The notes beneath the pieces were generated by a model. It did not search any database, was not told where the DNA came from, and was given only the letters and a program-made list of their open reading frames with translations. Source: Moniliophthora roreri (Eukaryota > Basidiomycota > Agaricomycetes > Agaricales > Marasmiaceae). Taken from it: DNA of 64,000 nucleotides. The stretch spans positions 620,001 through 684,000 of the forward strand of contig LATX02000185.1 of the NCBI GenBank assembly GCA_001466705.2, read 5' to 3'. A program made the translations under genes and the position numbers. Shown here in pieces: positions 37,537 through 48,900 of this stretch (position 1 is the first letter of the stretch; each line of letters begins with the position of its first letter).

Positions 37537-38917
37537 CTACAATACAATGGATTTCAATACTGAGACTGTACATAAAGAAATCGAGACCAATATTGTCAAT
37601 AAAAAAAATGTGAAATATATCATGTTGGCTACGAAATGGAACGTTTGAGCTTTGGATGAATGAGTATGGAAATCGCAAGTGAGAGAAAAGGAAATGAAGG
37701 GTACAGAAACATGAAAGCCCAAGTGTGCGGGCGAGGAGGTAGTCGCGCTCTTCCCCGGGCCAATATGGTGTGTTGTCCGCACAACACTGGCAGATAGGGA
37801 GATGAGCGAGTCCTTGGGTTTGTTGACCGTAGGCGAACCTATCAGATGGGTATATGGCGGCGGTGATGGCAACAGGTCCTCGACGTCAGTAGGCAGTGAC
37901 GTTAACGAGACAAACGCGTTCGTAGTCCTCTCGTCGATGGGTGGAGTAATAGGCTTGGATATATCGATAAATGAAGCCTTCCCGTCGGTGACTGCAGTTG
38001 TGTCGGGTGTAGACTTTAGCAGGTCCTTGAAAGCATCTTCGAAGGGTACCGACGAACACGGTGTTGAATTTGCAGACGAGGTGAAGGGGTTGTTGGTCTT
38101 CTCGTTAACCGAGAACATGGTGGAGCCAGAGGTATCTGCCCGTTCAATACTCCCCCAACTCCTCAGTCCTTCTTGTATAGTTCGTTGTTGGGAGGCCATA
38201 CGGGCTACGGTTTCGCACACTGTGATCTGTGATTGGATCTAACTGGCGAGTCAGAGAAAAACAGGTGTCGAACGCAAACACAAAACGCACTCCGAAAATG
38301 TCCAACGCTTGCCTCAAGCGCTCACGGTATTCCTGTATCCTCCCCAAGTCTGATGTATTCGCAAAATAGCGCTTCCAGAATCCTCTGCTAGCGCGTTGTT
38401 TCGCGAAATCTCTGATTTCGGTGAGCGTTCTGTACGAAGTGTAAGTACAAGAGAAGGAAAGCTCAGGAAGAGAAAAGCGTACTCTTCGAGTTCTTCCAAG
38501 TGTTTGAGCAGCATTGGAGACAAAATTTGGCGACCTTCTATACCACTGTCCTTCATATCATTGACAGATGATAGCTCCTGGCAGACCATTTTGATGTGAA
38601 GAACCAGCGAGCACGAGTCTTTGGCTAGCCTTTTGAAAGCGTCCTTGTTATTTTTTGCTGCCTGATGACCCAGTGAATAGCATGATACAGATACTATAAA
38701 TGAACCGACTCACTTGGGCGGCTCTAAGGATCTCTACCGCTAACGTGCATGCAATCCCAATGAACGGTATCTGTCCTGCAAAAGAAGCACACTTCAAAGT
38801 CAAAAGGGCTGTGATAGAGATCTCTGATGCAGTATTTAAACGTCTTCCGAAGCCAAGTTTGAATAGAGTTCTACGATTGTTGGGAGGTGGTAGTACAATG
38901 GGGGTAATTTTGCGCAT
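37537..38917 (-). CDS. HeLo/MLKL-like domain protein D with disordered tail and hydrophobic C-terminus
   Basis: Four exons (38917-38714, 38661-38483, 38429-38291, 38226-37537) give 403 aa with intron phases 0, 2, 0. The domain spans residues 1 to about 190: GQIPFIGIACTLAVEILRAA, AFKRLAKDSCSLVLHIKMVC, ETLTEIRDFAKQRASRGFWK and EYRERLRQALDIFG, then ITVCETVARMASQ. This fits the four-helix bundle plus following helix of fungal MLKL_NTD/HeLo-type regions. The tail is Ser/Thr/Pro-rich and includes KTNNPFTSSAN, shared with gene F. The last ~28 residues (FTFFLLTILVSISL core) are strongly hydrophobic, suggesting a tail anchor, unless an unrecognised terminal intron removes them. No NACHT, kinase or repeat domain is attached. 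Confidence 0.75.
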
Positions 38918-39362
38918 GACGAAGGAGAAGTTCGTGTCCGTTGCATTGCATGCTGAGTATCAGCCGGGTATAAAAATGTAGCTGATACAGGCGCTGTTGT
39001 TAACAGGATCCACTGACATGCTTTTGAACACCCACTGTCAGATTGGTAGTTACATCCAACGGTTTGGTTACTCACCTCTTCTCATAACCCCTTACAGGCC
39101 TTACAGTTAATCTGCTTTCAGCTCATCGACTAGCCTGTGGTCACATCCAGACGCGATACTTTGAACTGACGAACTGAGATGGCGGAAAAAAGAATAACGT
39201 GACTCTTATTAGACGCCGCGTCGCTTCTTTTTCACCATCTCTCAATCATCTCTGTCTTGCGAAGAGAAGAACATGAAGTTACTGCTTTGCTCTGCTCAGT
39301 ACAGTGAGTACGTACAGCTAAATTAGACTTCCCATCTTAGTTACCGTTTCCAGCTTGAATGT

Positions 39363-40665
39363 TTTGCTGTGACCGCACAGATCCCAGGGCCTGGCGGCTC
39401 TCAGCCTTCTGCAGACGCTGAACATACAAGAGAAAACTCTTACAGTCACTAGTAATGACCTCAAGGGTGTTCCGAAAACCTCATGATTTCAACATTCCCA
39501 TCGTCGTCTAGGGCTTGTGCTGGCATTAACATCAACAAGCAACAAGTGGAGCCCATGCGACACCATTAGACAAAATGCGAGGTCAGGGGGCCATACGGTT
39601 ATCGCAGCTGGACAGGGTCTCGGCAAACAGGAACCCGGTGCAGTCAGAGGTATCGGTGATGTTGCAGGCCGCATCGAGGCCGCGTGCGATATAAAAGCGC
39701 CAGGTATGTTCTCCGTCATCTGAGCACGTTATTTCAAGATGTTGACCATACCCATATAAGTCGTCTTCGACTTTGGCTAGACAGACTGCCATGCTGTAGG
39801 TGCTATCCTGATATAGAAGCTGTTACAAGGGTGAGAATTACTTCGATTCAGAAGCTAATCTCAGACCTTTCTCTAATGGTGGTCAAGGGCGCCGCTGGTC
39901 TAAGTACAGCCTTCGACAGAGCGTGAAGCGGAATCGCAGGTAAGCTCTAAGCCAGTCTTCCCGCAAAGATGCTGAGTTTAGTGAAGCACGTCACAGTGGA
40001 GCAGGAAGCGCTGAAACATGGAAATATCCCGATAGCAGACGTACTATGGCATCTAATGTTGAGGGGTACTTATCGGCTCGACCACGCAACAAACAGTGCT
40101 AAGGACTCTACCACCCCTTTCCGCCGCTGGATTTCGTTGGTTCTAGACCGAGAAAAAATAGCGCTGCTGTGCGGGTGTCAGCAAAGCTGCATCAGCAAAA
40201 TGGACACCTAAATATAATAAATTATAATGTATTTTGCTGATTTTAGTCCATTGTAATAGATTAAAATCAAGCAATGCTATTACAATACATTAAAATGCAT
40301 TAAAATGAGACTGGTGTTATTATAATCCATTAAAATACAATAAAATGGGATGGTATTATTATAGTACATTAAAATGCAATAAAATGAGACAGAGTTATTA
40401 TAATGTAGTAAAATAGATTGTAACAGAGGCAATCAAAACAGTGCATTTTTATGCCTTCCAGAGGACAGGGAGAGGACTCTATAAAGTGAAGGGAAGCTTT
40501 TGGTTGGGGATTTGATCAATAGAAACAGCAAGGGGGTGGAGATAGGTCTTTTGAGTAAGGGGATATATTGCACTATGTGTGGTGGTAAGTATATGGCACT
40601 GTGGTACAGTGGTCTTGAGCACCCCGTGGCTGCCAAGGTTGCTGACTAATCCACCTTGAGGTCGA
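39363..40665 (+). repeat. 1.3-kb direct duplication, copy 1
   Basis: This stretch is nearly identical to 40667-42008. Offsets of internal landmarks are exactly 1304 bp until a minisatellite, where copy 2 has one extra 39-bp unit. A single N at 40666 separates the copies. At least two single-base differences exist near the end. The pattern is that of an unmerged overlap between two contigs, perhaps from different haplotypes. Confidence 0.9.
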
Positions 40666-40666
40666 N

Positions 40667-42008
40667 TTTGCTGTGACCGCACAGATCCCAGGGCCTGGCG
40701 GCTCTCAGCCTTCTGCAGACGCTGAACATACAAGAGAAAACTCTTACAGTCACTAGTAATGACCTCAAGGGTGTTCCGAAAACCTCATGATTTCAACATT
40801 CCCATCGTCGTCTAGGGCTTGTGCTGGCATTAACATCAACAAGCAACAAGTGGAGCCCATGCGACACCATTAGACAAAATGCGAGGTCAGGGGGCCATAC
40901 GGTTATCGCAGCTGGACAGGGTCTCGGCAAACAGGAACCCGGTGCAGTCAGAGGTATCGGTGATGTTGCAGGCCGCATCGAGGCCGCGTGCGATATAAAA
41001 GCGCCAGGTATGTTCTCCGTCATCTGAGCACGTTATTTCAAGATGTTGACCATACCCATATAAGTCGTCTTCGACTTTGGCTAGACAGACTGCCATGCTG
41101 TAGGTGCTATCCTGATATAGAAGCTGTTACAAGGGTGAGAATTACTTCGATTCAGAAGCTAATCTCAGACCTTTCTCTAATGGTGGTCAAGGGCGCCGCT
41201 GGTCTAAGTACAGCCTTCGACAGAGCGTGAAGCGGAATCGCAGGTAAGCTCTAAGCCAGTCTTCCCGCAAAGATGCTGAGTTTAGTGAAGCACGTCACAG
41301 TGGAGCAGGAAGCGCTGAAACATGGAAATATCCCGATAGCAGACGTACTATGGCATCTAATGTTGAGGGGTACTTATCGGCTCGACCACGCAACAAACAG
41401 TGCTAAGGACTCTACCACCCCTTTCCGCCGCTGGATTTCGTTGGTTCTAGACCGAGAAAAAATAGCGCTGCTGTGCGGGTGTCAGCAAAGCTGCATCAGC
41501 AAAATGGACACCTAAATATAATAAATTATAATGTATTTTGCTGATTTTAGTCCATTGTAATAGATTAAAATCAAGCAATGCTATTACAATACATTAAAAT
41601 GCATTAAAATGAGACTGGTGTTATTATAATCCATTAAAATACAATAAAATGGGATGGTATTATTATAGTACATTAAAATGCAATAAAATAGGATGGTATT
41701 ATTATAGTGTATTAAAATGCAATAAAATGAGACAGAGTTATTATAATGTAGTAAAATAGATTGTAACAGAGGCAATCAAAACAGTGCATTTTTATGCCTT
41801 CCAGAGGACAGGGAGAGGACTCTATAAAGTGAAGGGAAGCTTTTGGTTGGGGATTTGATCAATAGAAACAGCAAGGGGGTGGAGATAGGTCTTTTGAGTA
41901 AGGGGATATATTGCACTATGTGTGTTGGTAAGTATATGGCACTGTGGTACAGTGGTCTTGAGCACCCCGTGGCTGCCAAGGTTGCTGACTAATCCATCTT
42001 GAGGTCGA
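40667..42008 (+). repeat. 1.3-kb direct duplication, copy 2
   Basis: Second copy of the duplicated block; it begins directly after the N and, unlike copy 1, continues through the complete transposon-like element to 42275. It includes the extra 39-bp minisatellite unit near 41690. This copy is probably the true single locus. Confidence 0.9.
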
Positions 42009-42275
42009 CGGTTCGACTCACGGGGGTTGCAACAAATAAATATTATTTCTTTTTGTCCCCGACCCCCAGGTGGGGCCGATGCATTATAATGGCTGAAATA
42101 CATTATAATAGCCAAAATACATTATAACCATTTTGCTTCATTTTAATCCATTAAAATAAAGGAACAACAATTATATTACATTAAAATACACCATAATGAT
42201 TATAATGTATTTTGGCCATTATAATGTATTTCACTCATTTTATTCCAATATATTTAGGTGTCCATTTCGCTGATG
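41494..42275. mobile_element. Terminal-inverted-repeat element with tRNA-like promoter boxes, 782 bp
   Basis: The left end CATCAGCAAAATGGACACCT (41494) is matched inverted at 42249-42275 by a 27-bp repeat with one difference. Inside is an AT-rich 39-bp minisatellite based on ATTAAAATRCAATAAAAT and GGTATTATTATAG. Further on is a tRNA-like segment with an A box TGGTACAGTGG (41945-41955) and a B box GGTTCGACTC (42010-42019). The right part is rich in CATTATAATG words. There is no protein-coding frame. It looks like a non-autonomous DNA element that captured, or is a hybrid with, a tRNA-derived SINE. No clear target duplication is visible. A truncated copy of the left part lies at 40190-40665 because of the duplication. 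Confidence 0.75.
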
Positions 42276-43880
42276 TGTTAGACTGGTTCCGGTGCTGGTA
42301 GAAGCGTCAAACCTAGATCCAAATATCGCTGGTACTCTCTCTAAAGCGTGTGTTTCCGGGAAATATGCTGACTTGGTATCCGGCTGCTTATCCGGCTGTT
42401 GACGCTATCGTGGTGAAGGCTCTATTTAGCACGGAAACTTCATTCCCTGCAGGGCAGTGTGTACGTTACCCAAACGTTAGCAGTGCACCTCTGACCTTGT
42501 TACCAGACTAAAGGCTATTTTCCCGTCCCACTTGACAATATCCATGCCCCGTACCTCGTTCCTCGCGATACTGAATCGGCAGAGCATACGCTATTCCTCA
42601 ACAGGTTGTTCTACAAGCAATGCCAGTTGAATGCTAGACATAACGTAAATTCTAGCGTATGGCTGTATACGTCTAAGAACATTGTCACACGGCCACCATT
42701 TCTACCTACTTTCCTAGGTGCCTCTCATCAGTGAACTTGCATTGGCTAGCTCATTGAACGTTCTCGTTGCTAACCCCGGGCAGTGGAAACGATAGGGATG
42801 CTGTAGGTATTCGTAGTACGAGTTGGAGGTGCTGCCGGTTAGATCAAGGTATGCGTCATGAGTGCTTTGGAAATTCACGCTTCTGACCTTTTCCCGAGCC
42901 CCAACACATCGAATCTGATATACCATCGATGTTTGAACTGCCTTTCTTCGCTTTTTCATGCCGTCACGTAATTCAGGCCTTTCTCCGGGCGGCGCGAAAA
43001 GTGACCTAAACGTGAGTTCTGGTTCAAACTCTGATGTCTCTGCTAATAGCCGATCTTTCTTTGCAGTTCTGTCGCCCGAAGCTTAGGATTAAGGTGGGTG
43101 GGCTGCGAGTTGGCTGCCATAGTAATATTAACAATCACTTCAGTGAAGTCATACATGGACATCCTCGTGTACTGTTTGGATGCATTGTGTCTCAATGAGG
43201 TTGTTCAATTATCATCTGGTAGCCATCGGAGATACGGTACTGAATCATATATTCTGGAGCCAGTTTAGCCTGGCACCATACTACATGATCTGCGAACTCG
43301 AGAGACTACGATAGTAAACAACTTGTGTGAGTGGTATTACCTTTGAATATGTGTCTGTTGGCACATCCACTCCACTGTTCATGAACCAAAGCTGGCAGCC
43401 AGCTTGATGCTGCAACATGATGTTCCCTACAGGCTACATATTTACAGGTGTCAAGAAACTGGAATTATGAATTGCATGCATGTTGTATCATTCACTTTGA
43501 CAGTCGCGGGTCCCAGAGCCTCATTTGTCGTGAAAAGTCACTGTCTGTCACAGGTCACTGCCAGTTGATGAAGATTCGGACCAGAAACCACCCTAAAAAG
43601 ACGAATTTTAGTAAGAATCTTCTAACCCGACTGCTGATCCAACAGAGAATTGTTTTCATTTGTTTGATCACAGGTCACACCGCCTGTCAAAGTGATACAG
43701 TACATGGTGCATGCATGTTGTATGGTGAATGCATGTGTCTGACACAATGTCCATGAACAGTTAATATATTCTCCTTAGCCAACTCTTGATCACTTATCTT
43801 CCATTCCTCACTCACTTTCACGGCGTGGCAGCACTGGCCAGGAGTCTTGTCAACCTCAGGCAGAAGACGGACACCCAAGA
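42276..43880. other. Flank of the TIR element with decayed plus-strand copy
   Basis: Near 42456 the sequence GTGTGTACGTTACCCAAACG followed by CTGACCTTG and an acceptor-like CAG resembles the exon-intron boundary seen at 21457 and 23973, so a further relic of the plus-strand family is likely here. No intact gene is seen from 42.3 to 43.9 kb. Confidence 0.35.
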
Positions 43881-43886
43881 TCATAC

Positions 43887-45363
43887 CAAACAATGAGGTC
43901 CAATTGGATTTTGTTTTGAAGAAATTGGAGCAGGTTTGCAGCCTGAATGGCCTGCTACAGGAAATGGCTTCCCTAGCGTTATGTCTATATGATGCATCTC
44001 AGGAGGTAGTACTCGTATATTTATGCTTGTCACTTTGTAATCTTAACTGGAAACCCACCCATAGAAACCTTCTCTCACCAAACTCACAAGAGACTCCTGT
44101 GAAGCTGTGTACACAGTCGTCAGTACCCTGACAAAAATGGGCAGTAACATGACCCCCGAAATGACTGCTCCATCAAGGAGATTGCATGAGTATGATTTTT
44201 GTCCTTTGAACTCAGAACTGCATATTGAATGATCATTGCAGGAAGCTCAAGGAAATCAATACATTTGCCAGAACCATTGCAAAACATGGTTCACTCACCC
44301 TATCTCTTATCTGGTGGTGAGGCGAGATGGCCAAGATCAAGGAGTATGAGGCATTCATCTATGATATCTTTCTTGATGATAATTTTTGGCCCAGGGTAAG
44401 CAAATACACTGCTGTTGTTGACATACCTCTGATTGTGAACTTAAGCAGAAACTGGTAAGAATAACCACAAATTTTGACTCTGCTGGTGCAAGCCCCCAAC
44501 CTTACCAGTCCACCACCTTTACCAGATCACCCTGGTCGCCTTCCAACCATGATAGTTTAGCCTTTTACCCCAGCCTGCAGGTTTCTCCTCTTAGTGGCTT
44601 CCATCTGAACAGCTCATCACCCACAATCACAACACCGAGTAGCCAAACAAAATTTAATTCATGGTTGAAGAATTCATCTACACCACCGATTACAGAAAAA
44701 GTGAAATACATCTTCACATACACATGGATGGGAGCTCAAACATGCAGATGAACATTAACACGAATTCATACAACCAAAGATATTTCTTTGCAGATGATGT
44801 AGAAGGGAGAAGTGTTTATGATGATTATGAACCCATGAATAGCTTCTCACATGATGGTTCAGATCCTGAGCATAATAATCCACCCCCAACCCCCCAGTAC
44901 TCTGACAATCCATCTCCACCCCAGTACCCTGATAATCCATCTCCACCCCAGCACCCTGATAATCCATCTCCTCCCCAACAACTATATGATCTTCCACATC
45001 ATGATCAAAGCCTGACAATGTTTTCACACAACTCAGGATTTGCTATCTTAGGTGGACAGTTCAACAATGTACTGGGTGATCAGTTCAATTCAGGTGGATT
45101 CTATGTGTTGAACCTTCCCCAATCCATGCATTTTAATACTGGTGTGTCAAGTGCTCATGCTTTGATTCTTAGGATTCAGGCCAGATCATTTTACTATTGA
45201 TGGTATTCCAATATTCTTGTATCAGCTACTATCACACTTTGCTTTGTCCCTTGACTTGTCTGTTGTCCAGCTTTTGCTACTACTTACCTACCATTCATTT
45301 GAGCCACAAATCATCCAATTACTCAGTGGTACCTCTGTACAGCAACTACTTACTCGAGCTTAG
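43887..45363 (+). pseudogene. HeLo/MLKL-like family member G, with in-frame stop (paralogue of H)
   Basis: Homologous along its whole length to gene H on the opposite strand. Exon 1 reads VQLDFVLKKLEQVCSLNGLL, exon 2 LTKLTRDSCEAVYTVVSTL, exon 3 KLKEINTFARTIAKHGSL. A TGA at 44318-44320 then interrupts the frame, and the homologous protein resumes directly after it (EMAKIKEYEAFIYDIFLDDN). Intron phases 0, 2, 0 are kept. No in-frame ATG was found before exon 1. Downstream, an uninterrupted exon (about 44661-45140) carries four PQ(Y/H)xDNPSP repeats and the motif FAILGGQFNNVLGDQFN. A last intron leads to a hydrophobic C-terminal exon (FRPDHFTIDGIPIFLYQLLS) ending at 45363. Probably a recent pseudogene; readthrough or a sequence error are alternatives. 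Confidence 0.7.
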
Positions 45364-45620
45364 CTTCTTTATAACAGCATGCTCATTGGCCATAACTATT
45401 CTTTGATTTTGTCTATGTCATACCTACTATTTAAAATTCATCCATTTCAACCTGACCCACTCAGAGTGCAAAATACTTGTGTGATGACTGGGCAGCAAGC
45501 AATCTTCCTGCAAAAAAAGCATCAAATTCATTGCAAAGAACTACTGTAAGGCTTGCAATTGCTTGTAGCTGTTGGATGGATAATGGCATGGAAAAAAAGG
45601 ACCCAACCAGTCTCCGCATT

Positions 45621-45717
45621 GCCCCCTGGCTGGATTGAACAACCGACCTTTCCATCGCTGATAGAGTACTCCCTTCCTACATACGAGTGGAACGCTCTAC
45701 CACTGAGCTAAGAGGGC
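45621..45717 (-). tRNA. tRNA-Thr (anticodon CGT) with intron
   Basis: The minus strand folds as a tRNA. The acceptor stem GCCCTCT pairs with AGGGGGC, the D arm holds the A box TAGCTCAGTGGTAGAGC, the anticodon stem TTCCA/TGGAA encloses loop CTCGTA, and the T arm contains GGTTGTTCAATCC. An intron of about 25 nt follows the base 3' of the anticodon, the standard position. The mature tRNA is about 72 nt. It lies in the 0.56-kb gap between pseudogene G and the lipid-transfer gene. Confidence 0.92.
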
Positions 45718-45921
45718 GATGAGCATGTCTATGTTTGATAGCTTATAGAGCGGAGTAGAGTTGGTGATATCATGTAAGATACAACAGCTTTTTGAATTTT
45801 CCTGACGCGCGACGGCCACGACACAATCACTCTATCCGCTGTAAGATTTTTTATTTTTATTTTAGATTTCATTTCGCCAACTAATTAAAACTTTATTTTG
45901 GGACAGGGCTGGACGACGACG

Positions 45922-48900
45922 ATGGCACCGAGCTTCTTTTCTAAACTCGTACCCAAGAACCAAGGGGGCACCGCTGGTTCTTATCACCCTCGCGACAGAT
46001 CCTTCGATTCTCCTTCTCCTTCTGCATCGTCGTTATCAGCGCACAACTCTGCAACCAAAGCACGAAGTAGGACAGTCAGCGCCGTAGAATCATCTCCTAG
46101 TACCACCGAATTTGGCGCTCGGGTTCCTAGCTTGGTTGTTGATGGACATGTACATGGAGGCGGTGAAGAGAGAGATAGGGACAGAGACAGAGGTTACGTA
46201 TCAGATTCAGCCTCTGCATCGAGCAATCCCAGCGTAAAGGTCGTTCCTCCATCGCCTAGTACCAGCTACGACAAAGACAAGCTCCTGTCTCGTCCTGGTA
46301 CAGCCTCGTCTTTGAAACGATCAAGACCCAATACACCAGACTTGGCACCAGCTCCTGCTGCGTCAATGAGGAGTAAAACATCAAACAAGTCTCTCAAATC
46401 ACTCAACATACCCCCACCACCTCCACCACCTCCAGCTCCTCCGGTTCCCAAAGAATTTACACCAGGACACAATGCCAACCCCGGTTCGCTGGATAGTACC
46501 ACCAGCAATACCAATGGGATATCAATGACACCCATAGTCGAATCACCTACCGCTATGGAAGCTACATTCACATTATCTCCTCCAGGACATACTGCCGATA
46601 ATGGTGAACCTACACCTACACAAGCCAACGCCAATGTGAACCAGAATCCGAATGTAAGACCGAAATCTCGTTCACCTTCAATCGCATCAACAGGTTCACC
46701 GCCAATGATTCCTTCCCAACTGCCACCACCACAATCTCCTCAGGCTGTTGCGCATAAAAAGGAAAGCAGTTGGCGTCGTAAACCTAGTAGCAAACCGACA
46801 GGGTTGGCGGGTGCCATAGCTGCTAGTGGATTGGCTATGGCTAATCCGGGATTGGTTGGTACACAGCAAGTTCAGCTGAGTCCGACATTAGTCAAGGGGG
46901 TGAGTGTCTTGCCTAGTCTTTTTTTCAGGTGTCTTGCTGCGATCACTTGGTCACTGCGGGCGTGTCTCGCTTGTGCTATAATATCCGCCTTTTGCCTCGT
47001 GTCCTTCTTCCCCTTCCCCGTTCCCTATTCTCCGTCATTGTTTCCGTCACCTTTTCCCCTCTTATTCGGTACATCACGCTGACGTCTTTTTTCCCTCTTT
47101 CCTTTTTCCCTCTCCTGCCATGTCCTTACCGCCCCGCGTCCTGTCACACGCCAAATCAACCCCCACCCTTGTTTTACATCCACCAATACCCAACAAGGCA
47201 CAAACACAACGCAAGAACAGCGCTTCTAGTCAATTACCCTCCCCACCACGAATGAACAGGTCACCTTCTACATCCAACATGTCTTCCACTTCACACGGAC
47301 AAGACAATAAGAAGAAGGAAAAGAAACCCCGACGATCCTCATCTTCCGGACGGCAAGCTAACCAGAACCACGTCGACGGTCTCCCTCATGACTCGTACGC
47401 TCAAGATATTGATTACTACTCTGGTCTCGATTCTTCAGATTCCGATTCTGATGATGAAGAATTCGGTTCGAGTGAAGATGACGAAATCCTCGGTACAGGT
47501 GGTCCCTCTCGTTCTCATGCGTCGAGGTCGAGAGAACTTTCCGTCGATTCTTTGGGGTTGAGCCGGACAGGTGGTGCCATGGGAGAGTTACCTGTTACGG
47601 GTTTCGCTGTAGCGAGTAGTAGGAGGAATGCAGAGTTTCATGAATTGTTTTCTGGGATACCGGAGGGTGATTATTTGATTGAGGGTGTGTGTCCTTGTGT
47701 CTTTTCTTTGTGCCGCTCGATTGTTGACTGACGAGATTTAGATTATGGATGTGCGCTTCAAAGAGAAATCTTGATTCAAGGAAGATTATACATTTCTGAA
47801 AACCATATATGTTTCCATGCAAATATTTTGGGTTGGATTACGGATGTACGTGTCCCCCCCGCCCCTTTGTTTATTCTCGCTAACACGACCCCCCACAGTT
47901 AAGCATACCTATATACGAAATAACCGCCCTCGAAAAGAAGATGACCGCATTCGTCATTCCCAACGCGATACAAATCACTACTCGTCGAGCCAAATACACA
48001 TTTGCCAGTTTTTTGGCTAGGGATACGACGTTTGATGTTATTTGGAATATTTGGCGGGTCTCTGGTGGTGCTTCTGGGTCTGTTGAAGGAGCAGGAGCAG
48101 GTTCGAGTGGGGCAGTGGTAGAAGCGGGTATGGAGGTTTCGGGGGAGGTGCAAAAAGCTGTTGCTTCTGCTGTTGCAAGTGAGCGTTCCTGTCTCTGTTT
48201 TTTTTTCCTTACCGACAAGGGGGGCTGATCAAAGAACCCTAGGTGTAGTCCAGAGAAAACAGACAAGATGTGCATGTTCGTCAGAAGGCAAACATTACCC
48301 CGAGGTAGCACTGGATGCAGTCGTACCTGGTACACCGGATAGGATACATAACTTGATGTTTGCGAGTGGGTTTATAAAGGAGTTTATGAGTGGACCGCAG
48401 GGGTTACTTGGTGCGTTCAGTCTTCTTTGCTTCCTTCCTTGCTAAACGCGTGCACAGACATCCAAATGTCCGACTGGACCCCTCTCTCCTCTGCCTCCTC
48501 CCCAGGCCTCTTGGCCCGCAACATGTCCTACATCAAACCCCTCAACGCCTCCGTAGGACCTAAACAAACCAAATGTGAAATCCGAGATGAAGTCGAGGTG
48601 AATGATCCCGAAAACTATATTTCGACGATTACGACTACCCGGACACCGGACGTTCCGAGTGGAGGTGTGTTTAGTGTGAAGACGAGGACGTGTTTGATGT
48701 GGGAGAGTGCGGTGGAGACGAGGGTGGTGGTTAGTACTGTGGTGGAGTGGACGGGGAGGAGTTTTATTAGAGGTGAGTTTTTTGGTTGTGTTGGGAGTTG
48801 AGAGGGCGTGATGCTGGTGAGGTGTCGGCTCGAGAGGTGGTGCTGGTGCTGGTGCTGGAGGCGACGGTCGTGGCTAATGGCCACAGGTGCATGTTTCGTG

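Noticed and set aside
41560..41770. CRISPR-like array of short repeats
   Set aside because: The AT-rich 39-bp units are contiguous imperfect minisatellite repeats without unique spacers, in a eukaryotic genome.
40433..42115. Two similar 67-97-codon minus-strand frames suggesting a repeated gene
   Set aside because: They are the two copies of the assembly duplication and lie in the tRNA-like, minisatellite part of the TIR element, not in a protein gene.
46266..46634. Minus-strand frame opposite the lipid-transfer gene
   Set aside because: Its Gly/Val-rich sequence is the shadow of the proline/serine-rich disordered region on the plus strand.
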